A stretch of 64,000 nt of DNA from Syngnathus acus (taxonomy: Eukaryota > Chordata > Actinopteri > Syngnathiformes > Syngnathidae): NCBI RefSeq assembly GCF_901709675.1, contig NC_051095.1:16289956-16353955 (forward strand). Reading direction: 5' to 3'. The number at the start of each line of letters is the position of its first letter. The stretch's first letter is position 1. Of this stretch, positions 11,292 to 22,362 are shown one piece after another. The translations under genes and the position numbers were made by a program. The notes beneath the pieces are model-generated. The model saw nothing but the letters and a program-made list of their open reading frames with translations, searched no databases and was not told the origin of the DNA.

Positions 11292-13616
11292 ATGCATTGG
11301 ACGCGCCCTGTGCTTTTTTCCCTGCTGCTTTGTTACGGGGAGCGGGTTTCAGCCCAGCTGAAATACTCCACTCCAGAAGAGCTTAAGGTGGGATCTGTTG
11401 TTGGGAATGTTGCAAAAGATTTGGGCCTCGATGTCGGCACTTTGACGAGCAGGAGGTTTCGCATTGTGTCCGGCGCACACGACGCGCTGTATGAGGTAAA
11501 CCCGAACAATGGGCTTCTTTTGGTGCACAAACGCCTGGATCGCGAGCAGCTGTGCGACAAGAACGCTGTCTGTGTGATGGATCTCAAAATTGTTGTTGAG
11601 GACCCACTGGAGATCCACTATGTCTCCGTGGAAGTGACCGATGCCAACGACAACGCACCCAGCTTTGCAGAAAAGGAGAAAACCATAGAAATAGCAGAAA
11701 ATACTTTATCAGGTGCACGGTTCCAATTACCGGGCGCAAAAGACCCAGATGTTGGATTTAATTCAATCCAGCGTTATAAACTAAGTCAGAACGAACATTT
11801 TCAACTTGAAATTCGGGATAGAGATGATGATAAAATTCCATTTTTAGTGCTGCATAAACAGCTGGACAAGGAAGATAAATTTAACCATAGCCTAATTTTG
11901 TCTGCTATCGATGGAGGGACACCATCTAAATCTGCGCACCTTAATGTGACTATACGTGTTCTTGATATCAATGATAATCGACCTATTTTTTCAAAGGAAG
12001 GATATTCTGTTATGTTGCAAGAAAATGTTCCATTGGGCACCAGTGTAATAAAAGTGCAAGCCACTGACCTGGATGAGGGAGCTAATGGGGAGGTGGAATA
12101 TGAATTTGGGGAGGACATGAGTACAGAGGTGAGGCGTCTTTTCAGTCTAGACAAAAAGTCAGGTGAAATTCGAGTTGATGGGCAAATTGACTTTGAGACA
12201 AACAATGTTTTCAAGTTGGATGTGCAGGCCTCTGACAAAGGTCAGCCTCCCATGACAACAGATTGCAGAGTGATCATAAAGATTCAAGATGTCAACGATA
12301 ATATACCTGAGATCGAAGTGACATCAATTACGAGCATGGTCCCTGAGGATGCAAAACACGGGACTGTGATTGCGCTCATCAGTATCACTGATATTGATTC
12401 CGGCTCGAATGGTAAAGTTATCTGCAGTCTGACAGAAAATGTCCCGCTTGAATTAAAGCCGTCATTCAAGGAAAATATGTATTCCTTAGTAACAAAAGAC
12501 AGTTTAGACAGAGAAACAAAATCAAAATATGATATTTCAATCTCAGCCACGGACTGTGGTGAACCCCCCCTTTCCACAATCAAAACTGTAAGCATCCAAG
12601 TCAAAGATGTAAATGATAACATCCCAGAATTCCCACAAAATCCTTTGGAGTTATATCTGATGGAAAACAACGAACGGGGTGCTTCTGTCTTTTCAGTCAG
12701 TGCCTTTGATAAAGACTTAGATAATAATGCTGCAGTGTCTTATCATATGGTCAGACAGGGTGGCCATACTGACATCACATCTTTTCTAAGCATTAACTCT
12801 GAAAATGGACAAATTTCAGCTCTGAAAAGTTTTGACTTTGAGATGCTGAAAGGTTTCCAGTTCCAAGTGGTGGCCACAGATGGTGGGAGTCTTCCCCTGA
12901 GCAGCAACGTGACAGTCAAGGTGTTCATTCTGGATCAGAACGACAACGCTCCAGTCATCCTGTATCCGGTCAGCTCCAACGGTTCTTCCCAAGGTGTGGA
13001 GGAGATTCCCCGCAACATCAAAGCAGGAGACTTGGTGACCAAAGTCCGAGCCTACGACGCCGACATCGGCTATAATGGCTGGTTGCTCTTTTCACTGCAG
13101 CGAGTCAGTGACCACAGTCTGTTTTCTTTGGACCGCTACACGGGCCAGATCAGAACACTTCGCTCCTTGACGGAGACGGACGAGGCCGAGCACCGCCTGC
13201 TCATCCTGGTCAAAGACAACGGCAACGTGTCGCTCTCGGCGACGGCTACTGTGACCGTTAAACTCGTGGAGCCCAAAGAGGCTTTTGCGGCTTCCGACGT
13301 GAAAAGTGCGGCCACGGTGGACGAGGAGGACAATGTGACCTTTTACCTGATGATCACTTTGGGCTTGGTGTCGCTCCTTTTTGTCATCAGCATCATCGTG
13401 CTGATCGCCATGCAGTGCTCCAAATCCACAGAGTACACTTCCAAATATCTGCAAGAAACCAATTATGATGGCACGCTGTGTCACAGCATCCAGTACAGAT
13501 CGGGAGACAAACGCTACATGTTAGTTGGACCCCGAATGAGTATCGGCTCCACCATAGTCCCGGGCAGCCACGCAAACACTCTGGTGCTCCCTGACAGGCG
13601 ACACACTTCTGGCGAG
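11292..13616 (+). CDS. v4: clustered protocadherin (alpha-type) variable exon, subfamily III
   Basis: 775 codons. ATG 11292 ([21 protein letters not shown], a 21-residue signal peptide) is chosen because the frame upstream to 11250 opens only with TTG. Mature [13 protein letters not shown] starts at 22, and the EC1 loop is CDKNAVC. EC2 has LDKE where the calcium motif is usually LDRE, a conservative change. EC6 starts near 553, TM 682-707, tail 708-775; donor GAG|GTAAGA. Within the otherwise homogenised end, v4 has private changes ([24 protein letters not shown]), so it has escaped correction recently. EC2 and EC5 differ moderately from v5 and v6, while the signal peptide is identical in all three. 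Confidence 0.95.
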
Positions 13617-13785
13617 GTAAGACCGATTTTTGATGATTTTGTATTTTTGTCATTTTTGTCTTTTTTTTCTTTTCATCTGTTTCTAGTTATCATGCATGGA
13701 CAAACCGTATTGACGTTAAGCCAGTTATGTTATTATTAAACCAATTATGTGAAAGCTTGTGTTTTTCATCCGTAATGCAAAGCCA

Positions 13786-13806
13786 GGGCCTGTCTGTGGT
13801 CTTGAA
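13786..13806 (-). promoter_or_regulatory. Degenerate RE1-like site after v4
   Basis: 16 of 21 RE1 positions; same place and flanks (AATGCAAAGCCAGGG) as the site after v3. Confidence 0.35.
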
Positions 13807-14257
13807 CGTATGTCAGTGGCTTGTGAATCTATGTGACCGAAAAGTACGCATTCCTCACTGGCTCTGTAACAAACACAGTTGCTGGTTCGTACACTATTTT
13901 GTTGTTGTTTTTGTTGTTGTTATTTCCATATGCAAAGCAAATGTGGATTTGGCATCTTTATCCCTTTTACCCACTAAAGCCATGTTTTGCCATTTACCTT
14001 TTAAAAAGACAACTCTCTTCTACTTTGATGGTCACTCTCGTAGAGGTATTCATTTAGTGACGTCAGGTTTGGATTGCAGTGGAGTGGGATTAAACTGAGA
14101 TATATTTGTTCACCTTATTTTTCTTATTAATACTATTGCTAAGCGTGACAGAGAGTCACGATAATAGAAACTTCTCTGAATATGTTACAGTGTGCATGGT
14201 CTTTGTGTGAATTTTGTGAATGCTGTTGGAGTCTACTTCGGCACTCATGCAATGTCT

Positions 14258-14278
14258 GGCGCTGTCTGTGGTGCTGCA
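14258..14278 (-). promoter_or_regulatory. REST/NRSF RE1 site after v4
   Basis: 19 of 21 RE1 positions (ends GTGGTGCTGCA, one change in the TCAG half-site); 642 bp past the donor. Confidence 0.75.
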
Positions 14279-14702
14279 CATACAATTTCCCAGTGATCAG
14301 TTCGCATTGCTCACTTGCTGTGTGACAAAAAAGTCTAACACAGCTAGTTCATACACTACTTCGTTGTTGTTTTTATATGCAAAGCAAATGCGGATTTGCC
14401 ATCTTTGCCCATTATTGATAGTGTTCGACTGATTATCAAAAGACATACAATGCAATCTGCCTTATAAAAAGACAATCATCTTCTACTTTGCTGGTCACTC
14501 TTATTGAGGTATTCATAATTTATTTAGTGACATTTGAAGTGGAGTGGGCTGCAACGAAACATAGTACTATTTTTTGTCATCTTATTTTTTTAGAGCGACG
14601 TGACAGCGGGCTAAATGAGCAGAAACAGCTCTCAATATGACGCAGTGTGGTTCCATATGATTGTCTGCAAGTATATGCTGTTAAATTGCTCCGCATGGTT
14701 GT

Positions 14703-14718
14703 CCACTAGGTGTCAGTG
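14703..14718 (+). promoter_or_regulatory. CTCF-like promoter element of v5
   Basis: CCACTAGGTGTCAGTG, forward, 239 bp before the v5 ATG. Confidence 0.7.
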
Positions 14719-14941
14719 TTAAAACGTGGATGGTGCGTCATGATTTGTTCTTATTAAAAGAGCGTCATTGCTGGACTCAGAATTCAATCGCTCGGGTTTG
14801 GACGGGGATCTTTCGCTGTCTGACCGAGCGTGTTCCTTTGTTTCTAACCACGGGATGCATTCAGAAAATATCCATTGCTATTTAAACATGGTATTTTAAT
14901 TGTTTTACTCGAACGAAGATAAAGGAAGAAGACGGATAAAT

Positions 14942-17266
14942 ATGCATTGGACGCGCCCTGTGCTTTTTTCCCTGCTGCTTTGTTACGGGGAGCGGGTTTC
15001 AGCCCAGCTGAAATACTCCACTCCAGAAGAGCTTAAGGTGGGATCTGTTGTTGGGAATGTTGCAAAAGATTTGGGCCTCGATGTCGGCACTTTGACGAGC
15101 AGGAGGTTTCGCATTGTGTCCGGCGCACAGGACGCGCTGTTTGAGGTAAACCCGAACAATGGGCTTCTTTTGGTGCACAAACGCCTCGATCGCGAGCAGC
15201 TGTGCGACAAGAACGCTGTCTGTGTGATGGATCTCAAAATTGTTGTTGAGAACCCACTGGAGATACACTATGTCTCCGTGGAGGTGACTGATGCCAACGA
15301 CCACGCACCCAGCTTTGCAGAAAAGGAACAAATGATAGAGATTGCAGAAAATACTTTATCTGGTGCAAGGATTCAATTACCGGGCGCAAGAGACCCAGAT
15401 GTTGGAATTAATTCAATCCAACGTTATAAACTAAATCAGAATGAACATTTTCAAATTGAAATTCGGGATAGAGATGATGATAAAATTCCATTTCTGGTGC
15501 TGCAAAAACAGCTAGACAGAGAAGAGAAAATTAACCATAGCCTAATTTTGTCTGCTATAGATGGAGGGACACCATCTAAATCTGGAAACATAAATGTGAC
15601 CATTCGGGTGCTTGATACTAATGATAATCAACCCATTTTTTCAAAGGAAGGATATTCTGTTATGTTGCAAGAAAATGTTCCATTGGGCACCAGTGTAATA
15701 AAAGTGCAAGCCACTGACCTGGATGAGGGAGCTAATGGGAAGTTGGAATATGAATTTCGGGGGGACATGAGTACAGAGGTGAGGCGTCTTTTCAGTCTGG
15801 ATAAAAAGTCAGGTGAAATTCGAGTTGATGGGCAAATTGACTTTGAGACAAACAATGTTTTCAAGTTGGATGTGCAGGCCTCTGACAAAGGTCAGCCTCC
15901 CATGACAACAGACTGCCGAGTGATCATAAAGATTCAAGATGTCAACGATAATAAACCTGAGATCGAAGTGACATCAATAACTAGCATGGTCCCTGAAGAT
16001 GCAAAACACGGGACTGTGATTGCGCTCATCAGTATCACTGATATTGATTCCGGCTCGAACGGTAAAGTTATCTGCCGTCTGACAGAAAATGTCCCGCTTG
16101 AATTAAAGCCGTCATTCAAGGAAAATATGTATTCCTTAGTAACAAAAGACAGTTTAGACAGAGAAACAAAATCAAAATATGATATTTCAATCACAGCCAC
16201 GGACTGTGGTGAACCCCCCCTTTCCACAATCAAAACTGTAAGCATCCAAGTCAAAGATGTAAATGATAACATCCCAGAATTCCCACAAAATCCTTTGGAG
16301 TTCTATCTGACGGAAAACAACGAACCGGGCGCTTCTGTCTTTTCAGTCAGTGCCTTTGATAACGACTTAGACGATAATGCTGCGGTGTCTTATCATATGG
16401 TAAGACAGGGTGGCCATACTGACATCACATCTTTTCTAAGCATTCACTCTGAAAATGGACAAATTTCAGCTCTGAAAAGTTTTGACTTTGAGACGCTGAA
16501 AAGTTTCCAGTTCCAAGTGGTAGCCACGGATGGTGGGAGTCCTCCCCTGAGCAGCAACGTGACAGTCAAGGTGTTCATTCTGGATCAGAACGACAACGCT
16601 CCAGTCATCCTGTATCCGGTCAGCTCCAACGGTTCTTCCCAAGGTGTGGAGGAGATTCCCCGCAACATCAAAGCGGGAGACATGGTGACCAAAGTCCGAG
16701 CCTACGACGCTGACATCGGCTATAATGGCTGGTTGCTCTTTTCGCTGCAGCGAGTCAGCGACCACAGTCTGTTTTCTTTGGACCGCTACACGGGCCAGAT
16801 CAGAACACTTCGCTCCTTGACGGAGACGGACGAGGCCGAGCACCGCCTGCTCATCCTGGTCAAAGACAACGGCAACGTGTCGCTCTCGGCGACGGCTACT
16901 GTGACTGTCAAACACGTGGAGCCCAAAGAGGCTTTTGCGGCTTCAGACGTGAAAAGTGCGGCCACGGTGGACGAGGAGGACAATGTGACTTTTTACCTGA
17001 TGATCACTTTGGGCTCAGTGTCGCTCCTTTTTGTCATCAGTATTGTGGTGCTGATCGCCATGCAGTGCTCCAAGTCCACCGAGTACACTTCCAAATATCT
17101 GCAAGAAACCAATTATGATGGCACGCTGTGTCACAGCATCCAGTACAGATCGGGAGACAAACGCTACATGTTAGTTGGACCCCGAATGAGTATTGGCTCC
17201 ACCATAGTCCCGGGTAGCCACGCAAACACTCTGGTGCTCCCTGACAGGAGAAATACTTCTGGGGAG
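14942..17266 (+). CDS. v5: clustered protocadherin (alpha-type) variable exon, subfamily III
   Basis: 775 codons from ATG 14942 (same 21-residue signal peptide as v4) to GAG|GTAAGA at 17266. EC1 loop CDKNAVC; EC6 from about 553, TM 682-707, tail 708-775. EC3 and EC4 are almost the same as v4, while early EC2 differs ([24 protein letters not shown] split over several substitutions) and EC3 has [11 protein letters not shown] for [11 protein letters not shown]. Private changes in the homogenised end are VKHVEPKE (Leu to His just before the helix) and KAGDMV (shared with v10). The phrase GSSQGVEE is shared with v4 and v12 only, a sign of patchwork exchange between distant exons. Confidence 0.95.
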
Positions 17267-17447
17267 GTAAGACTGATTTTTGATTATTTTCTTTCTATTC
17301 TTTTCTTTTACGTCACTTTTGTCAGTTTTTCTTTTCATCTGCTTTTGGTTATCATACATGGACAAACTGTCTTGGCTTTAAGCCAGTTATTTTATTTTTA
17401 CACCAATTATGTGAATGCTTTTGTTCTTTTTCAGTAATGCAAAGCTA

Positions 17448-17468
17448 GGGGCTGTCTTTGGTCTTGAA
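17448..17468 (-). promoter_or_regulatory. Degenerate RE1-like site after v5
   Basis: 16 of 21 RE1 positions (GCTGTCTTTGGTCTTGAA); third member of the near-exon RE1-like series. Confidence 0.35.
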
Positions 17469-17891
17469 TGCGTGACCAAAAACCACGCATTGCTCACTGG
17501 CTCTGTAACAAATAGCTGGACATAGTAGCTGGTTCGTATACGATGTTGTTGCTATTGTTGTTTCCATATGCAAAGCAAAAGTGGATTTGGCATCTTTATC
17601 CCTTCTACCCACCAAAGCCATGTTTTGCAATATACCTTTTAAAAAAACAACTCTCTTCTACTTTGATGGTCACTGTTGTAGAGGTATTCATTTAGTGATG
17701 TCAGGTTTGGATTGTAGTGGAGTTGGCTTAAACGGAGATACGTATATTTGTTCACCTTATTTTTCTTATCAATACTATAGCTAAGTGTGACAGAGAGTCA
17801 CGATAACAGAAACCCTTTTGAATATGCTACAGTGTGCATGGTCTTTGTGTGAATTGTGTGAATGCTGTCGGAGTCTACTCATGCAATGTCT

Positions 17892-17912
17892 GGCGCTGTC
17901 TGTGGTGCTGAA
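17892..17912 (-). promoter_or_regulatory. REST/NRSF RE1 site after v5
   Basis: 20 of 21 RE1 positions; 626 bp past the v5 donor. Confidence 0.8.
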
Positions 17913-18348
17913 CATACAATTTCCCAGTGAATCTCAGTTATCAGCTAGCGTTGCTCACTTGCTGCGTGACAAAAAAAGCCTAACATGGCTGGTTCCATAC
18001 ACTACTTCGTTGTTGTTTTTATATGCAAAGCAAATGTGGATTTGCCATCTTTGCCCATTATTGATATTGTTCGACTGATTATCAAAAGACATACAATGCA
18101 ATCTGCCTTATAAAAAGACAATCATCTTCTACTTTGCTGGTCACCCTTATTGAGGTATTCATAATTTATTTAGTGACGTTTGAAGTGGAGTGGGCTGCAA
18201 CAAGACATAGTACTATTTTTTGGTCACCTTATTTTTTAGAGCTACGTGACAGAGGGCCAAGTTGATAGAAACACCTCTCAATATGACGCAGTGTGGTTCC
18301 ATATGATTGTCTGCAAATATATACTGATAGATTGCTGCGCATGATTGT

Positions 18349-18364
18349 CCACTAGGTGTCAGTG
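18349..18364 (+). promoter_or_regulatory. CTCF-like promoter element of v6
   Basis: CCACTAGGTGTCAGTG, forward, 238 bp before the v6 ATG. Confidence 0.7.
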
Positions 18365-18586
18365 TTAAAACGTGGATGGTGCGTCATGATTTGTTCTTAT
18401 TAAAGAGCGTCATTGCTGGACTCAAAATTCAATCGCTCGGGTTTGAACGGGGAGCTTTTGCTGTCTGACCCAGCCTGTTCCTTTGTTTCTAACCACGGGA
18501 TGCATTCAGAAAATATCCATTGCTATTTAAACATGGTATTTTAATTGTTTTACTCGAACGAAGATAAAGGAAGAAGACGGATAAAT

Positions 18587-20911
18587 ATGCATTGGACGCG
18601 CCCTGTGCTTTTTTCCCTGCTGCTTTGTTACGGGGAGCGGGTTTCAGCCCAGCTGAAATACTCCACTCCAGAAGAGCTTAAGGTGGGATTTGTTGTTGGG
18701 AATGTTGCAAAAGATTTGGGCCTCGATGTCGGCACTTTGACGAGCAGGAGGTTTCGCATTGTGTCCGGCGCACAGGACGCGCTGTTTGAGGTAAACCCGA
18801 ACAATGGGCTTCTTTTGGTGCACAAACGCCTCGATCGCGAGCAGCTGTGCGACAAGAGTGCTGTCTGTGTGATGGATCTCAAAATCGTTATTGAGAACCC
18901 ACTGGAGATCCACTATGTCTCCGTGGAAGTGACCGATGCCAACGACCACGCACCCAGCTTTGCAGAAAAGGAGAAAATCATAGAAATAGCAGAAAATACT
19001 TTATCCGGTGCACGGTTCCAATTACCAGGCGCAAGAGACCCAGATGTTGGAATTAATTCAATCCAACGATATAAACTAAGTCAGAATGACCATTTTCAAC
19101 TTGAAATTCGGGATAGGGGGGACGATAAAATCCCCTTTTTAGTGTTACAACGGCAGCTAGACAGGGAACAGAAAATTAACCATAGCCTAGTTTTGTCTGC
19201 TCTAGATGGAGGGACACCGTTAAAATCTGGAAACATAAATGTGACCATTCGGGTGCTTGACAATAATGATAATCGACCAATTTTCTCTAAAGAGGTTTAT
19301 TCTGTTGAATTGCAAGAAAATGCTGCGTTAGGTACCACTGTAATAAAAGTGCAAGCCACTGACCAGGATGAGGGAGCAAATGGGGAGGTAGAATATGAAT
19401 TTGGGGAGGACATTAGTACAGAGGTGAGGCGTCTTTTTAGTCTAGATAAAAGGTCGGGTGAAATTCAAGTTGATGGGCAAATTGACTTTGAGACAAACAA
19501 TGTTTTCAAGTTGGATGTGCAGGCCTCTGACAAAGGTCAGCCTCCCATGACAACAGATTGCAGAGTGATCATAAAGATTCAAGATGTCAACGATAATAAA
19601 CCTGAGATCGAAGTGACATCAATTACGAGCATGGTCCCTGAGGATGCAAAACACGGGACTGTGATTGCGCTCATCAGTATCACTGATATTGATTCTGGCC
19701 CGAATGGTAAAGTTATCTGCAGTCTGACAGAAAATGTCCCACTTGAATTGAAGCCGTCATTCAAGGAAAATATGTATTCCTTAGTAACAAAAGACAGTTT
19801 AGACAGAGAAACAAAATCAAAATATCACATTTCAATCACAGCCACAGACTGTGGTGAACCCCCCCTTTCCTCACTCAAAACTGTAAGCATCCAAGTCAAA
19901 GATGTAAATGATAACAACCCAGAATTCCCACAAAATCCTTTGGAGTTATATCTGATGGAAAACAACAAACCGGGCGCTTCTGTCTTTTCAGTCAGTGCCT
20001 TTGATAAAGACTTAGACGATAATGCTGCGGTGTCTTATCATATGGTCAGACAGGGCGGCCATACTGACATCACATCTTTTCTAAGCATTAACTCTGAAAA
20101 TGGACAAATTTCAGCTCTGAAAAGTTTTGACTTTGAGATACTGAAAAGCTTCCAGTTCCAAGTGGTGGCCAGGGATGGTGGGAGTCCTCCCCTGAGCAGC
20201 AACGTGACAGTGAAGGTGTTCATTCTGGATCAGAACGACAACACTCCACTAATCCTGTATCCGGTCAGCTCCAACGGTTCCGCCCAAGGTGTGGAGGAGA
20301 TTCCCCGCAACATCAAAGCGGGAGACTTGGTGACCAAAGTCCGAGCCTACGACGCCGACATCGGCTATAACGGCTGGTTGCTCTATTCGCTGCAGCGAGT
20401 CAGCGACCACAGTCTGTTTTCTTTGGACCGCTACACGGGCCAGATCAGAACACTTCGCTCCTTGACGGAGACGGACGAGGCCGAGCATCGCCTCGTCGTC
20501 CTGGTCAAAGACAACGGCAACGTGTCGCTCTCTGCGACGGCTACGGTGACCGTCAAACTCGTGGAGCCCAAAGAGGCTTTTGCCGCTTCCGACGTGAAAA
20601 GTGCGGCCACGGTGGACGAGGAGGACAATGTGACTTTTTACCTGATGATCACTTTGGGCTCGGTGTCGCTCCTTTTTGTCATCAGCATTGTGGTGCTGAT
20701 CGCCATGCAGTGCTCCAAATCCACCGAGTACACTTCCAAATATCTGCAAGAAACCAATTATGATGGCACGCTATGTCACAGCATCCAGTATAGATCAGGA
20801 GACAAACGCTACATGTTAGTTGGACCCCGAATGAGTATCGGCTCCACCATTGTCCCGGGCAGCCACGCCAACACGCTGGTGCTCCCTGACAGGAGACACA
20901 CTTCTGGCGAG
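18587..20911 (+). CDS. v6: clustered protocadherin (alpha-type) variable exon, subfamily III
   Basis: 775 codons from ATG 18587 to GAG|GTAAGA. The signal peptide equals that of v4 and v5. EC1 differs from v5 at KVGFVVG and CDKSAVC. EC2-EC3 are the most distinct of the trio ([29 protein letters not shown]). EC6 from about 553, TM 682-707, tail 708-775. In the homogenised end v6 carries [33 protein letters not shown] and [16 protein letters not shown] recurs in v16 and v18 and VVLV in v2 and v12, so its end was assembled from tracts present elsewhere. The intron after v6 (GTAAGACAACAAAC) is unlike that of v3-v5. Confidence 0.95.
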
Positions 20912-22362
20912 GTAAGACAACAAACAAATTTCTTTCTTTCTACTTTTGTTTTTGTTTTATTTGATGTGGGCTTTCCGAAAGACATTTTTTCCCGTCAATA
21001 TCTACCTTGATCTATTCTTTTTTCTAACTTTGCTGTATGCACTATGGCACTTGCTCTCATTGTCATACAATTGGTGGTCTGATGTTTGACCTTCACCTTT
21101 CCTCAAACAATATGATCTGAAATGCTTGCATCTCAGTTGGGTTACTTTTTTGGCACTTTATTCTCTTGCTCTTAGCACATAAATATTCCAAAGCACACCT
21201 AATCAGTCCGAGATAAACACTTGTATTAGTTCAGCCGTTGGGGGCTTGGCACGCCCACTCTAGTGATGAGCCAATTTCATGAACTGCAAAAGCTGTATCT
21301 TTTTGACCGCATAAGGCCAATTTTGTGCAATTGCTATGTGGAATCCAAGACATAGTATTTTGGAATTAAAACAGGTGTACTTTTGTTTTTTTTACAAACA
21401 TTAAGTGAGTGTCATACACATGCTTCTCAAACATCATTTGTGTGGCCTTAGAATACATAAGTCATTGTGTGCGTGGAATTTGTAGTGTTTAGGACGTTGT
21501 AGTAGTTTTGTGTGCATCTGTAGAGAAATGGAAATAGGGGTCTGCAATTTGACAAGCATTTTGTCAGAGTTGTTTGAATATCACTGGAGTTGTGGCTTCG
21601 ACAGTTCACGTTCTTTTTATTTTATTTACGGATTAGAAAACCTACCAACCTACCTGTTCAGGTTCCTTACTGCCTGCCTGTCAATTTAGTTTGGTTAATT
21701 TGTAAAGCAAGGCTCTCGCTCTCAATGTATATACTGTACTAAATTGTGCTACAGTCTGTCTGATCTGGGGCATTATATTATAGTTTATATGGTGTAACTT
21801 TCACGTTTCCGATTTTTTTTCCCACCAAAATAGTCAGTTGTATATTACTGAAGTATTATTATTATTTTAGCGACACTGCATTACAAAAAAAACATTGTGT
21901 GTGCATAGCATTTGATGTGTATTGACATTGCGATATTTGTGTGCATGTTGTGCAATAAACCGCCACCAATATTGCCGTTTAGCAAAATTATATTTCTTTT
22001 TATGAGTTCTGAATCATTTCATGATTTTATGTTATTGAGAGACTTGGCCTCATTTTATGAAATGAATGTAGTTTTAGCTTTTATTGTTTTGAGAGAATGG
22101 GGCTTATTTGTCTTCTCCTCACTGCAGAAAAATGTGTTGCGTGATCAGGTAATATTTGTGGAAATAGTGAAGACGTACTAAAATCAGTTCATATTTGCTA
22201 CCTCTTGGTGTCGCTATGACATCATGATACCACACACAGCTTTGGTGCTCTTGCGTGTCTTTTGTCTGGATGGCAAAGGAAGCAGAGCAGATCAAATGCT
22301 GCAGTGTGTCCGAGCGAACGTGTCTGGTCCCGTAACAGCGTTCTCTTTTGTTTTGGATAACG
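20912..22362. other. Spacer v6-v7
   Basis: 1.45 kb with no RE1 match and no recognisable repeat. The CTCF-like element at 22201-22216 is the only feature I can name. This spacer marks the change from subfamily III to II. Confidence 0.55.
22201..22216 (+). promoter_or_regulatory. CTCF-like promoter element of v7 (CGCT form)
   Basis: CCTCTTGGTGTCGCTA, 162 bp before the v7 ATG, followed by TGACATCATG. It keeps TGTCGCT, the form of the mammalian Pcdh CGCT box, where most exons here have TGTCAGT. Confidence 0.65.

Larger units (their letters stand above)
10527..11394 (+). repeat. 868 bp block duplicated at 17822-18689
   Basis: Compared by eye with 17822-18689 (constant offset 7295), I see no difference over the RE1, the CTCF element, the leader, and the first 103 coding bases of v4/v6. 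The first mismatch is at 11395 (C versus T, Ser versus Phe). The block starts exactly at the orphan-promoter junction. Confidence 0.8.
13617..14941. other. Spacer v4-v5
   Basis: 1.3 kb, the regular subfamily III spacer. In order: intron start, degenerate RE1 (13786), RE1 (14258), CTCF element (14703), leader. No exon relic. It is a useful reference for judging the abnormal v3-v4 spacer. Confidence 0.7.
17267..18586. other. Spacer v5-v6
   Basis: 1.3 kb. In order: intron start, degenerate RE1 (17448), RE1 (17892), CTCF element (18349), leader. From 17822 it is the partner of the 868 bp block before v4. Confidence 0.7.
17822..18689 (+). repeat. 868 bp block duplicated at 10527-11394
   Basis: Partner of the block before v4; no difference found by eye. 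It spans the RE1, CTCF element, leader and start of v6. The equivalent part of the v4-v5 spacer is clearly more diverged, so v4 and v6 exchanged this piece recently while v5 did not. Confidence 0.8.

Noticed and set aside
22348-22362. Longer N-terminal reading frames starting at TTG or GTG (v4, v5, v6, v7, v9, v11, v12, v14, v16)
   Set aside because: Nuclear vertebrate genes rarely start at these codons, and the next in-frame ATG gives a proper signal peptide in each case.
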